Part shown: positions 8,710 through 17,172 of the stretch, piece after piece
Layout of the letters: each line of letters opens with the position of its first letter
Numbering within the stretch: position 1 is the stretch's first letter
NCBI GenBank assembly: GCA_016218045.1
Contig: JACRFB010000040.1
Span: 1-64,000 of the forward strand
Direction of reading: 5' to 3'
Length of the DNA stretch: 64,000 nucleotides
From: Ignavibacteriota bacterium
GTDB lineage: Bacteria > Bacteroidota > Ignavibacteria > SZUA-365
Program-made: the position numbers and the translations under genes
The notes under the pieces: generated by a model
Told to the model about the DNA's origin: nothing
Seen by the model: only the letters and a program-made list of their open reading frames with translations
Databases searched by the model: none

Positions 8710-11037
8710 TCACCGCACGATGATGGTTCTCGCCCGCGCACGCGACCGCGACGCGAGCGAAAGAATATACACCCCCGCCGGCACATCGACATTCCACCGC
8801 ACGGTGCCGCGGTCTGCACGTTCACCGTCGTGCAGCACAGACACAAGGCGCCCAAGCAGGTCACGCAACTCCAGGCGCAACGCGCCCGCGTCATTCCGCA
8901 GCCGCACGTGCAGCACGTCGTTCGGTGCAGCCGGTTGTGGATAGACTTCGGCGATATCCGCAGTGGATGGAACCGCGGGCGGAAGTTCTGTCCAGTTTAC
9001 ACCGCCGTTGGTGGTGCGGTAGACGGCCGCCGGAGTGAAGAGCCAGGTGTGATTCCGGTCCAGCGAATGAAAAAGTTTAATTGAATTGTCGACCTGCGTC
9101 CCCCTGGTGGATCTGATTTCCCATGCAGGTCTGTACCGCGTCTTCCAGCCATCAACAGTCATTGTCAACGAGTCAGCGCAGATTCCATTCACGGACGTGA
9201 AATTCATGGGTGTAAGCATACCTGTGCCATCGCCGTGCATTGTCATGCTCGGGACAACCGATCGGAAGGACGGGTCCATATCGTAGACTTGCCAGGTGGT
9301 ACCGCCATCGGGCGTCACATGCATGCGGCATGAGGTGGAGCAGGCCATGCGCGCGATGGAGTCTTCACCCAGGGGAAATAGGCGTCGAATCGTTCTCTGG
9401 GGATCCAGATTTTGTGTTGACTGCCGTATCGACCACGTAATCCCATCGTCGGTCGAGCGATATATCCGTCGTTGGGTGGCGATCCACATGTGCGTGTTCC
9501 CATTCGTGACGACTGCCCCGGGAGCGGAGTCTCCCCCGCTCGTATCGAACACTCCAGTTGTGTAGGACCATGTCAGGCCGCCGTCTCCCGTACGGAGAAG
9601 CCCGCCCTCGTAGGTCGGCAGTATGATGATATTCCGCCCTCGGTGAAACGTTCCGGTCGCCAGTATGGTGATATCCTTCCCGCCGATGATCGGCCAATTG
9701 AGCACCGGAATCCAGCTCACACCACCATCCGTGCTTCGGTACACCGTTCGCACCGTGTCGTCTCTTCCCCTCCGTTCGTCGACGATCCAACCGTGCGTCG
9801 CATCGGCAAAAAACATCATGGCAACCGTCACTGAATCCGGAAGCGCAAGAACCGACCATGAGGAGCCGCCATCAGTTGTTTTCAGGATCGAAGGCGTCCA
9901 AGCCGCATCCAGAGCAGCCCCCACCAAAAAACCATTCATTGCGTCGGGAAACCATGCTTTCTGGGGTTGGAGCACGGGCGCATCACGCTGCCACGTCCAC
10001 GTGAGTCCGGCGTCGGTGCTTCGGCGAAGCTGCCCGAAGTTCGTTCCGAACAGAAGTGAGTCACGGCCAGCGAGACACACTGTCGCGCGGATATCGAGCT
10101 GCGAACCTTCCAGAACACGCACCCAATGAATACCGTAGTCCTCACTCCGGTGGACCGCGCCACGTGCATCGACAGCGTACCCGCGCCCCCCATCATCGAA
10201 TGCGATTGCCCGCACGGTTCCCTGTATTCGCGCTCCCCGCCGCCACGTACGCCCGAGATCCGTGGTGGAAACGGCCACATTGCCCTGGTCGATAAAGACG
10301 AAGACAGAATCACCACACCAGGAGACAGGGGGACGGGGGACTCCCTCCAGTCCGTAGCGGATATCCGTGGCTTCGGCAACCGGCATCCACGTGGCACCTG
10401 CATCCGTGGTCTGATACATCCACCCTGTGTGACCGTCGTAGTGCATGACGATTCCCGTGGCGCTATCGCGGAACACGGCGGCAGGCCGCCACCAATTCGT
10501 CGCGCTGTGTGCCCATTGCCGTGGTAGCGGAATACGCATCCATGTCGCTGCAGCGTCCACGGATCGAAACAACACGAGGGAGTCGCAATTGAGGAGGAGA
10601 AACAGGGCTTTACCGTCCCCGGACATATCCGCGGACGTACAACCCTGCCAGTTGTGGTGGAACCGAATACTCCACCACTCATCGGACGATGGATCGTATC
10701 GAAGCAGGAGTTTCGAACCCGCGCTGTCCGCTTTCTCCCCTGTTGGGAACGATCCCGCAGGAAGGCCCCACATGCTTCCCGCATGCTCAACGAGACGGAT
10801 AAGGTCGTACATTTTTTCCGGTCCACGTTGTTCTTTCCAGGTGGTGCCGGCATCCGTGCTCGTGAGGTGCCCTGCATTTGACGTTGTGAGGTGCATTTGG
10901 CCGTCATGGGTGATCATGATGTCGAGGATGTCGTCCATACGCCACGATGGAGAGACACGCTCGAATGACTGCGCGGAGGCACAGCGGGCAAGGCAGTGCT
11001 GTAAAAGCACAAGAAAAACTATCAATCGGTATCGCAT
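8710..11037 (-). CDS. Secreted multi-Asp-box beta-propeller protein with T9SS-type sorting domain
   Basis: A 775-residue exported protein. I take the ATG at 11037 as the start: GAGGA lies 7 bases upstream and the protein then begins MRYRLIVFLVLLQHCLARCASAQ, a normal signal peptide. The frame itself runs to 11151. About twelve Asp-box motifs are spaced through the protein (for example TDAGTTW, TDAGATW, STDGGVSW, TPDGGTTW), as in YCF48/sialidase-like propellers, suggesting one or two complete propellers. The C-terminal 85 residues (VYPQPA, LELRDLLGRLVSVL, VPAGVYILSL) form a T9SS sorting domain. First gene of a two-gene unit with the von Willebrand A protein. The propeller's ligand is unknown. 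Confidence 0.88.
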   Translation of the reverse strand: MRYRLIVFLVLLQHCLARCASAQSFERVSPSWRMDDILDIMITHDGQMHLTTSNAGHLTSTDAGTTWKEQRGPEKMYDLIRLVEHAGSMWGLPAGSFPTGEKADSAGSKLLLRYDPSSDEWWSIRFHHNWQGCTSADMSGDGKALFLLLNCDSLVLFRSVDAAATWMRIPLPRQWAHSATNWWRPAAVFRDSATGIVMHYDGHTGWMYQTTDAGATWMPVAEATDIRYGLEGVPRPPVSWCGDSVFVFIDQGNVAVSTTDLGRTWRRGARIQGTVRAIAFDDGGRGYAVDARGAVHRSEDYGIHWVRVLEGSQLDIRATVCLAGRDSLLFGTNFGQLRRSTDAGLTWTWQRDAPVLQPQKAWFPDAMNGFLVGAALDAAWTPSILKTTDGGSSWSVLALPDSVTVAMMFFADATHGWIVDERRGRDDTVRTVYRSTDGGVSWIPVLNWPIIGGKDITILATGTFHRGRNIIILPTYEGGLLRTGDGGLTWSYTTGVFDTSGGDSAPGAVVTNGNTHMWIATQRRIYRSTDDGITWSIRQSTQNLDPQRTIRRLFPLGEDSIARMACSTSCRMHVTPDGGTTWQVYDMDPSFRSVVPSMTMHGDGTGMLTPMNFTSVNGICADSLTMTVDGWKTRYRPAWEIRSTRGTQVDNSIKLFHSLDRNHTWLFTPAAVYRTTNGGVNWTELPPAVPSTADIAEVYPQPAAPNDVLHVRLRNDAGALRLELRDLLGRLVSVLHDGERADRGTVRWNVDVPAGVYILSLASRSRARARTIIVR

Positions 11038-11327
11038 GAGCATTTCCTCGGAAAGGAGTGTTTCATTCCCGAAATCGACGGTTCTGTTTCCCAACCGCCG
11101 CCCGCTGCGGCATGAAAACCGGCCTGCAAGACGCAAGGAAAAATAAGACATTTTGTCACGAGAAAGGTGAAAATCGCGGAAAATAATCCTTCATACTGCG
11201 ATAGTGATTAATCGCCTCGCAAGGGCACCAGGCCGCCTACGAGGTTGCGGCAGATCCACGAGGGGTTGCTGGACAGCAATTGTCGTTTTCCATGCATATA
11301 TGCCACTTTCGCTGAAATAACGGCGAT

Positions 11328-11741
11328 TTGCACCGAAAAAATGTCGTTTTCACGCGTTGCAATGGCGTTTTCACGCGTTGCAATGGCGTTTTCACGCGGT
11401 GCAATGAGGTTTTCACGCGTTGCAATGGCGTTTTCACGCGGCGCAATGACGTTTTCACGCGGCGCAATGACGTTTTCACGTGTTGCAATGACGTTTTCAC
11501 GCGGCGCAATGACTTTTTCACGCGGCGCAATGACTTTTTCACGCGGCGCAATGACGTTTTCACGCGGTGCAATGACGTTTTCACGCGCCGCAATGACGTT
11601 TTCACGCGGTGCAATGACGTTTTCACGTGGTGCAATGTCGTTTTCACGTGGTGCAATGTCGTTTTCACGCGGCGCAATGGCCGTTTGCGCGTAAAAAAAA
11701 CGTTGTACCACGACGGTTTCCTTGCCATTTTTCACGGATGA
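11328..11741 (+). CDS. Possible 137-residue heptad-repeat protein read from the 21-bp array
   Basis: One plus-strand frame is open through the whole 21-bp array and encodes a 7-residue repeat FTRRNDV / FTRCNGV. It begins at a TTG (11328) with no good ribosome site and ends in a TGA that overlaps the ATG of the next gene as ATGA (11738-11741), the arrangement of translationally coupled genes. Against it: a second plus frame and two minus frames are also open through the array, as expected when a 21-bp unit lacks stops, so this may be only a by-product of the repeat. Confidence 0.2.
   Translation: MHRKNVVFTRCNGVFTRCNGVFTRCNEVFTRCNGVFTRRNDVFTRRNDVFTCCNDVFTRRNDFFTRRNDFFTRRNDVFTRCNDVFTRRNDVFTRCNDVFTWCNVVFTWCNVVFTRRNGRLRVKKTLYHDGFLAIFHG
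11341..11691. repeat. 21-bp tandem array, 16 full units plus a partial
   Basis: Sixteen head-to-tail 21-bp units start with ATG at 11341 and every 21 bases to 11656; a decayed partial unit starts at 11677. Each reads ATGnnGTTTTCACG followed by a variable trinucleotide and GCA. Variation is confined to the two bases after ATG, a G-to-T change in the TTTT tract, C/T in the CACG segment and the GTT/GGT/GGC/GCC trinucleotide. There are no unique spacers, so this is not CRISPR. Two helical turns per unit put every TTTT tract on the same DNA face. In one minus frame it reads IAPRENV heptads. Confidence 0.95.
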
Positions 11742-13000
11742 AAACAACACCAGCGATTCTGACCGAGCTGCGGCAACGTGCTATCGACACTGGAGCGATA
11801 ATGGACTCGTTCCTCGACCGCGTGTGTATTCCGCTCGCCGTCGAGCGGTATTCTCTCGAAGCAGAACTCGTGCGCCGGCTGAAACCCGCCGCGAACGCTC
11901 TTCGTGACATGCCGGAATCGTGGTTTAACTGGATCGCCCCGCAGTATTTCGCGCATACATTGTTCCGGAAAAACGGGCGTGCGAAAGATCACCTTGCGGC
12001 ACTGGTGAAGCGGGGCTGTAGTGACGACGAGAAGTCGTTCGTACACCAGCGCATCGAGCGACCCTGGCGATTTGTGTTCTGCACACTCGACAGATCCGTG
12101 GGGCACGACTGCCACGTCATGACCGACATGATCGAGGGCGAATCCTTCCTTCTGTACTCCCCCGCCCTCGGCCGCACCCTGAAGGATATCCCCGACATTC
12201 GCGCATTCCTGCTTCTCCTCGACGATTTGGACATCGGGTATCAGACCTACGGCCCGATTATGTACTTTGTCGGCCTGCAGACCTGGGATATACACTATCT
12301 CGCGCGCCTCATCGACCCGAAGGCCTCGACCCCGGCGTCAACCGCCGCTGTGATCGACGCGAATCCCGTTCCATTCATGGCTCTCGCGCGCGGCGCGATG
12401 TATCCCATTGTCGTGCACAAACAGGATCCTCTCGTCCATTGTATATGTTCAGTGGCGATGAGTGCCTTCGACCCGGAACCGTTCGCAGGCGTTTTCACCA
12501 TCGAGAAGAAGGGATCGGTCACACGCCTTGAGCTTACGCGTATGTCCGGGCATCCGCATTTTGCGCGGATCTACCATGATGCGGACAAACACCGGGTCGA
12601 GATTCACGCGGCAACAATGCGGGGATGGAATGCGCTGGTGAAACATCTGACGGCCGCGGGGTATAATATTCCACCCGATGCGGTACGTACTGTCTCGTTC
12701 GGCTTTCGTGAACTCATCCACGACCTGCTGGGGAAGAAAACACCGAAGGATTCGTACGAAGCCCTCTTCAGCCCGCCTCCGCCGACCGCCGCACAGAATC
12801 TCGAGATCGAAAAAATACATGATCTCTTTGACGAATTCCTCGTGGAATTGTCGCGCGGTGTGCGGCCGGACATCGACGCTCTCGCGGCGCGATACGGTGT
12901 CGATCCCGCGGTTGTCGCCGAGGTTGCGCGTACGCTCGATTCCTTGCACGCATCGAGAGAGTGGCCACCGAAGCGGCGGCCGTACAGCCGGAGACGGTAG
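11738..13000 (+). CDS. Uncharacterised 420-residue cytoplasmic protein
   Basis: I do not recognise this protein. The ATG at 11738 gives MKTTPAILTELRQRAID; an upstream in-frame ATG (11627) lies inside the 21-bp array and is unlikely. There is no signal peptide or membrane helix. It has an N-terminal helical part, a middle alpha/beta part with several Cys and His (for example HDCHVMTDMIEGESFLLYSP), a proline run SPPPP near residue 350, and a helical C-terminal 70 residues ending in a strongly basic tail (KRRPYSRRR). The region PDIDALAARYGVDPAVVAEV resembles a small helical DNA- or protein-binding module, but that is only a resemblance. It stands alone between the array and a repeat-rich gap. 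Confidence 0.7.
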   Translation: MKTTPAILTELRQRAIDTGAIMDSFLDRVCIPLAVERYSLEAELVRRLKPAANALRDMPESWFNWIAPQYFAHTLFRKNGRAKDHLAALVKRGCSDDEKSFVHQRIERPWRFVFCTLDRSVGHDCHVMTDMIEGESFLLYSPALGRTLKDIPDIRAFLLLLDDLDIGYQTYGPIMYFVGLQTWDIHYLARLIDPKASTPASTAAVIDANPVPFMALARGAMYPIVVHKQDPLVHCICSVAMSAFDPEPFAGVFTIEKKGSVTRLELTRMSGHPHFARIYHDADKHRVEIHAATMRGWNALVKHLTAAGYNIPPDAVRTVSFGFRELIHDLLGKKTPKDSYEALFSPPPPTAAQNLEIEKIHDLFDEFLVELSRGVRPDIDALAARYGVDPAVVAEVARTLDSLHASREWPPKRRPYSRRR

Positions 13001-13025
13001 CTGCGAGACGGGGCAGTGGTATTCG

Positions 13026-13074
13026 GTGAGTGCGTGACACGTATCCACGTGACACGTATCAACGTGACATGTAT
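13026..13074. repeat. 15-bp direct repeats (ACGTGAC + ACGTATCA)
   Basis: Three imperfect 15-bp units, each an ACGTGAC-type heptamer followed by an ACGTATCA-type octamer, lie just after the stop of the 420-residue gene. The related words ACGTGTA and ACGTAAA form an array at 18106-18150. Confidence 0.7.
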
Positions 13075-13141
13075 CAATGTGGAATGTAGCAAAGTGGGAA
13101 GGCGGTTGTGGCTTTTACTTTGCCACTTTTCACTTTCCACT

Positions 13142-13228
13142 TCGTCGCGCTTCGACAAGCTCAGCGTGACACTGTGTAGCTGTTCCGCAGTGTCGTCGCG
13201 CTTCGACAAGCTCAGCGTGACACTGTGT
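13142..13228. repeat. Two reverse copies of the CTTCGACAAGCTCAG repeat
   Basis: A 36-bp sequence (TCGTCGCGCTTCGACAAG followed by CTCAGCGTGACACTGTGT) occurs at 13142-13177 and, identically, at 13193-13228, a 51-bp period. The core is the reverse complement of the element at 4607 and 4697, but the 10-bp GC arms of those copies are replaced by GTGTCG-type ends. The remaining gap to 13273 holds CTATCTA/CTACCAT-like short repeats (13229-13263). Before the copies, 13110-13140 reads ACTTTTC, ACTTTCC heptamers. Confidence 0.85.
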
Positions 13229-13273
13229 CTACCTATCTACTATCTACCATCTACTTATCTACCTTCCACAACT

Positions 13274-14533
13274 CTACGCTGTGAGTGACCGCACCAACCG
13301 CAGCACCGTAATCTCCGAACGCGCGGCGATACGCACGGGGGGACCCCAGTAGCCGGTGCCGCGGGAGACGTAGACCCAGGTGTTGTCGTGTTTGTTAAGG
13401 CCGGTGAGATAGGGCTGGCCGATGGGCGCGAGGAGATTCCAGGGGAAGAACTGTCCGCCGTGCGTGTGACCGGAGAGCTGCAGATCAAAGCCGTGCGGCA
13501 GGGCGTTGTACAAACTGCGCGGCTGATGCGCGAGCAGTATCCGTGTATCGGCCGCAGGAGCGCCTGCCACGGCGCGCGCGGCGTCGGATTCATGCTCGGG
13601 TGAAAAGCGTCCGCCGCTGTAATCCGTGACACCCGCGACGAGCAGGCGTCCACTCCCCTTCTCGACGAGCTGATGGCCGTTGACGAGCACACTGTAGCCG
13701 ATGCGGTCGGCCTCCTCGATCCACTGTTCGTGGCCCGAGTAATACTCGTGATTCCCGGTGACGAAGAATCGTCCGTGCGGGGCGCGTATCCGCCCCAGCG
13801 GCGCGACGTCGTTGCGCAAGTGCCGCACGCTGCCATCGGCCAGATCGCCCGTGATCACAAGCATGTCGCCGCGCAATTCATCCGCCATGCCGGCGATCGT
13901 TTCCACAAAATCCTGTTTCACCGTGAGGCCGACATGGATATCACTCAGTTGCACGATGCGGAAACCCTCGAGATCCGGCGGCAGATGTGTGATCGGCACA
14001 TCCACCTCCACCACCGCCGGCCGGCGCCGCGCCTCATACACGCCGTAGGCGGTCATGGTCGAGGCCACACCCAGTATGCCCGCGTTCATCACATTCACGA
14101 GCAGCAGGCGGCGCTTTTCATCCACGGGCGGATCGACCGCGCGGGCGGACTCGCGGGACGGATCGGCGGACGCTTCCGCCGTCACCTGCTTGGCAGTTCC
14201 AAGACGCCGCAGCATCGACACGATGTTCTTCCCCAAACGGACGATCATCCAAACGATATCGCGCAGCAGCACAAACGTAAAGACCGACGAGAGCAGGCCG
14301 AGTCCGACATAGGCCACCCACACAAGCGGACCGAGCATCTGTTCCGCGCCCGACCGCTGAAGAATGCTCGTCGTCACGGGTATGACGAGCAGCGCGGCGA
14401 GAGCGACACGCGCCGTCCACTTCCATCTCTTCGAAAGCCGCGCTGGTTTGATAAGCCGCCACGACAGGTAGGAATATCCGCCGAAGAGCACGGCGGAAAC
14501 CATCACAAACCAAATCACCATCTGAATCTGCAT
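13274..14533 (-). CDS. Membrane-anchored metallophosphoesterase (YkuE/YaeI-like)
   Basis: A 419-residue protein. The N-terminal 130 residues contain about four hydrophobic helices. The rest is a calcineurin-like phosphoesterase domain with all metal motifs in order: QLSDIHVG, ITGDLADG, TGNHEYYSG, HQP, and SGHTHGGQFFP. This is the architecture of the YkuE/YaeI family, some of which cleave lipid-linked pyrophosphates (UDP-diacylglucosamine-type) at the membrane; the substrate here is unknown. The ATG at 14533 is preferred over a GTG at 14557, since the protein then starts at the first membrane helix. Convergent with the 420-residue gene across a repeat-filled gap. Confidence 0.9.
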   Translation of the reverse strand: MQIQMVIWFVMVSAVLFGGYSYLSWRLIKPARLSKRWKWTARVALAALLVIPVTTSILQRSGAEQMLGPLVWVAYVGLGLLSSVFTFVLLRDIVWMIVRLGKNIVSMLRRLGTAKQVTAEASADPSRESARAVDPPVDEKRRLLLVNVMNAGILGVASTMTAYGVYEARRRPAVVEVDVPITHLPPDLEGFRIVQLSDIHVGLTVKQDFVETIAGMADELRGDMLVITGDLADGSVRHLRNDVAPLGRIRAPHGRFFVTGNHEYYSGHEQWIEEADRIGYSVLVNGHQLVEKGSGRLLVAGVTDYSGGRFSPEHESDAARAVAGAPAADTRILLAHQPRSLYNALPHGFDLQLSGHTHGGQFFPWNLLAPIGQPYLTGLNKHDNTWVYVSRGTGYWGPPVRIAARSEITVLRLVRSLTA

Positions 14534-14617
14534 GCCACGTTTCTTTCTCGGTTCCACATGAACCCGCGCGTCAGTGCCGCGGGTGTCATACTCAAACGGC
14601 TGCGGGGCCGGATTGGT

Positions 14618-15949
14618 TCACCCCGCGATACGATCCGCCTCCTCGCGGGCGATGCGGCACCAGCGAGCGGCATTCGCGGGATTGCCGCCGAGCGTGTGAT
14701 TGTCCTTCATGATGATCTCGACCACACAGCCGCGCGTTTTTTCGAGCGAGGAGCGCAGGTCGCGGCGAATCGCCGCTTCGTCGATGTCGGGCAGCGCGAG
14801 CACGGCCGGATTCGGTTTCAGCGAGAAGATGTGGCGGTCGCCGAGCAGCGCCGCCATCCGTTCGACATCGATCCACGGCGAGCACGAAACACGCCGCAGG
14901 TTGTTATGCCGCGACACGGCCGTCCACCGCGAGTGCAGCGGCTCGCAGCAGCCGTAGCAGTTGAGGCCGAAGCGGTCGAGCACGGGTTTTTCGGCCGGGA
15001 ACACAAACTCCTCGTACATCTCCGGCGACACACCCACGGTCTCCTGGCTTTCCGCAAATCCCCACATGTCGGCACAGCGCACACGACCCGCGAAATCGGG
15101 CGCGGGGAGTTCCGTTGTGTAGCCGAAACCGCCCGAACCCACGTACGTGCCGTCGTTGTTGGACGCGAGCAGGCCGTGTTGTTCGAGCCAATCGAGTTTC
15201 TTCAGATGCGCATCGGAGATGAAGGTGAAGAGCGCCCGCAGGTTCTCGGGTTGATCGAGGAAGTCCATGAGCACGTTAGTAAGTCCGCGCAGCAGCACGG
15301 CAGGGAGCGTGATGCCGAGCGACCACCACCAGGTGCCGCGCTGTTCGACACGCAGAATGCCGTCGAACACGTGCTGCGCGACGTCGAGGCAGCCGCGCGA
15401 GGTGTCGTGATCGATGTCGGGCAGCGGAGCGACGAGGCGCGGGAGGTCGCGGTCGTAGTCCTGCACCGGACCGTCCCAGCTCTGCGCGCCGTCGCGCTGT
15501 TCCGGTTTATGGTAGCGCGTCGGGAGGCCCCAATCGTCCTCGCGCACCGTGTACGGCACAACGAACACATCGTCGACCGGCTTGTCGTCGCCCATCACCG
15601 TGCCCCAGAAAATCTCCTTGCGCAGATCCATCTCCCAGCGCCGCGCGAGCGCGCCCGTGCAGCGCATCTGCGTTTCGGTGATGATTTCGTTCCATCCGTT
15701 TTCAGGATCGCAGAACACCGGCGGGCGCACGTGTTCGAGGGCGTTCACGCCGCGCCACAGCCGCCGCCGCTCCTCCATCGCCTCACTCGCCGCGATTGTG
15801 GCCACCTGTTCCGCCAGCACGCGCAGCACATCCGCGTCGGCCGTACACATGGCGACATCATCGGCGGTAAACCCCGTGGTGATTTTCCCAAGCGCGGTCT
15901 GGTCGAGACCGGTTGTGGGTCCATGGCCGTAGTGGGCGATAGTTGACAT
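14618..15949 (-). CDS. URO-D-fold (uroporphyrinogen decarboxylase-like) protein
   Basis: A 443-residue soluble protein that looks like the broad URO-D superfamily, which includes HemE and the corrinoid methyltransferase MtaA/CmuA branches. Features include a C-terminal TIM-barrel segment with GLNCYGCCEPLHSRW, where Cys and Glu could bind a metal as in the methyltransferase branch. Other features are LPDIDHDTSRG in the N-terminal half and VSCSPWIDVERMAALLG near the end. True HemE is shorter (about 340 residues) and its usual N-terminal arginine signature is not seen, so heme synthesis is not proposed. No corrinoid partner protein is nearby. The start is the ATG at 15949; a repeat block lies immediately upstream. 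Confidence 0.7.
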   Translation of the reverse strand: MSTIAHYGHGPTTGLDQTALGKITTGFTADDVAMCTADADVLRVLAEQVATIAASEAMEERRRLWRGVNALEHVRPPVFCDPENGWNEIITETQMRCTGALARRWEMDLRKEIFWGTVMGDDKPVDDVFVVPYTVREDDWGLPTRYHKPEQRDGAQSWDGPVQDYDRDLPRLVAPLPDIDHDTSRGCLDVAQHVFDGILRVEQRGTWWWSLGITLPAVLLRGLTNVLMDFLDQPENLRALFTFISDAHLKKLDWLEQHGLLASNNDGTYVGSGGFGYTTELPAPDFAGRVRCADMWGFAESQETVGVSPEMYEEFVFPAEKPVLDRFGLNCYGCCEPLHSRWTAVSRHNNLRRVSCSPWIDVERMAALLGDRHIFSLKPNPAVLALPDIDEAAIRRDLRSSLEKTRGCVVEIIMKDNHTLGGNPANAARWCRIAREEADRIAG

Positions 15950-15973
15950 CGGACGGAGTTGGGATCTGGGAAA

Positions 15974-16117
15974 GGAGATAGGATTTAGGAGCTAGGAGCT
16001 AGTAGAGGAACTGGGAGTAGGGACGAGGGAGTAGGGACGGGGGACGAGGGACGGGGGACGAGGGACGGGGGACGAGGGACGAGGGACGGGGGACGAGGGA
16101 CGGGGGACGGGGGAATC
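15974..16117. repeat. Heptamer array (GGAGCTA then GGGACGA/GGGACGG)
   Basis: GGAGATA, GGATTTA, GGAGCTA, GGAGCTA, GTAGAGG are followed, after four bases, by fifteen in-phase heptamers from 16013: GGGAGTA, GGGACGA, GGGAGTA, then GGGACGG/GGGACGA alternation, ending GGGAATC, which merges with the first 105-bp module. It lies upstream of the URO-D-like gene. A near-copy is at 17054-17172. Confidence 0.95.
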
Positions 16118-16390
16118 AGCGGCCGAAGGCCGCAAAAAATAACCTCCGTTCCCTCCGTTCCTCCTGTGTTCGTTTTTCCGATACATTACACACAAAGACC
16201 CGCAACAAAGGACGGTGCCATCAGCGGCCGAAGGCCGCAAAAAAAAACCTCCGTTCCCTCCGTTCCTCCTGTGTTCTTTTTTTTCGTTACACCACGCACA
16301 AACACCGCATCGAAGGATAATCAATCAGCGGCCGAAGGCCGGAAAAAAAACCTCCGTTACCTCCGTTCCTCCTGTGTTCTTTTTTTCCGC
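16117..16390. repeat. Block 1: three copies of a ~105-bp repeat module
   Basis: Modules begin at 16119, 16224 and 16328 (105- and 104-bp spacing). Each has a palindrome GCGGCCGAAGGCCGC, then A6-A9, then ACCTCCGTTCCCTCCG, TTCCTCCTGTGTTC and a T-run. In the third copy the palindrome has decayed to GCGGCCGAAGGCCGG. On the minus strand the palindrome is a stem with a C-UUCG-G tetraloop, but the T-run lies before it, so it is not an ordinary terminator. The block occupies the gap downstream of the small membrane-protein gene. Confidence 0.92.
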
Positions 16391-16409
16391 AACAACTTTG
16401 TGATGTTGC

Positions 16410-16976
16410 CTATGCTCGACTGGTTTCAGGGACGAGTTTCGCGACGAGCAGGGCGCCGACGATGGCGCCGACGAATTGATCGATGCCGTCGGCGATGAAG
16501 TAGGCCGTCGGGAACGAGTACCAGTTCCACTGGCTGAGACTGATCGACACCCAGCCGAAGAGTCCGAGCAGCGAGAGCAGCAGCACGCGTTTCATGTACG
16601 CACCGGAGAGCCGCGCGGCGATGAGGGCCATGAACAGCGCGGCGAGGATGGTGCTGACGAACTCGGTCACGAGCATCATCGGCGGCATCGGTTCGCCGCC
16701 GACGGGTTTGTATATTAAAAGACCCGCGGGTCCGGTTTTATGTTTCTGCGTCCACGCCGCCTCCTGTTCCGGCGTCATTTTCTCGCCCAAATCGAAGCCG
16801 GGGAAATAATACATGCCGGGTTCGGGCACATTGTTTCTCAGTGCCTCTATCACGGGATCCTCGTTCGGCATCGACCGCACGCCCATTTCGGCAGTGGGCA
16901 GCAGCATATGGTTGACACTCGTCCAGACAAACATCACCAGGCCGCCGAGCAGCGCGGCAAGCAGAATGCGTTTCAT
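16410..16976 (-). CDS. Small four-helix membrane protein of unknown function
   Basis: A 188-residue protein starting at an ATG with a textbook ribosome site (AAGGAG, 5 bases upstream). It has an N-terminal hydrophobic helix (ILLAALLGGLVMFVWTSVNHMLL), a roughly 70-residue outward-facing loop with conserved-looking MPNEDPVIEAL and PGMYYFPGFD, and three further membrane helices. Similar proteins with the same loop occur as uncharacterised single-copy genes in several phyla, as far as I can recall; no function is known to me. It is flanked on both sides by the same heptamer-plus-module repeat block in the same orientation. Confidence 0.85.
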   Translation of the reverse strand: MKRILLAALLGGLVMFVWTSVNHMLLPTAEMGVRSMPNEDPVIEALRNNVPEPGMYYFPGFDLGEKMTPEQEAAWTQKHKTGPAGLLIYKPVGGEPMPPMMLVTEFVSTILAALFMALIAARLSGAYMKRVLLLSLLGLFGWVSISLSQWNWYSFPTAYFIADGIDQFVGAIVGALLVAKLVPETSRA

Positions 16977-17053
16977 AACGGCTCCTTGTTTCGATGGATA
17001 GTGAGTGGCAAATAATACGAAGAAAATCGAAACCGAGCGCGGAATATGGACGA

Positions 17054-17172
17054 GGGACGAGGGACGGGGGACGGGGGACGAGGGACGGGGGACGAGGGAC
17101 GAGGGACGAGGGACGGGGGACGAGGGACGAGGGACGGGGGACGGGGGACGGGGGAGTAGGGACGGGGGAATC
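17054..17172. repeat. Heptamer array (GGGACGA/GGGACGG), second copy
   Basis: Seventeen heptamers, again ending GGGAGTA, GGGACGG, GGGAATC and merging with the first module of block 2, exactly as the array at 16013-16117 merges with block 1. It lies about 75 bases upstream of the start of the small membrane-protein gene. Confidence 0.95.

Noticed and set aside
11341-11691. CRISPR array
   Set aside because: Units abut without unique spacers, and no cas genes are present.
13673-15946. 757-codon plus-strand frame across the phosphoesterase and URO-D-like genes
   Set aside because: It spans two well-supported genes on the other strand and is Arg/His-rich shadow.
14618-15949. HemE of heme synthesis
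   Set aside because: Too long and lacking the HemE N-terminal arginine signature; the Cys/Glu site fits the methyltransferase-like branch better.
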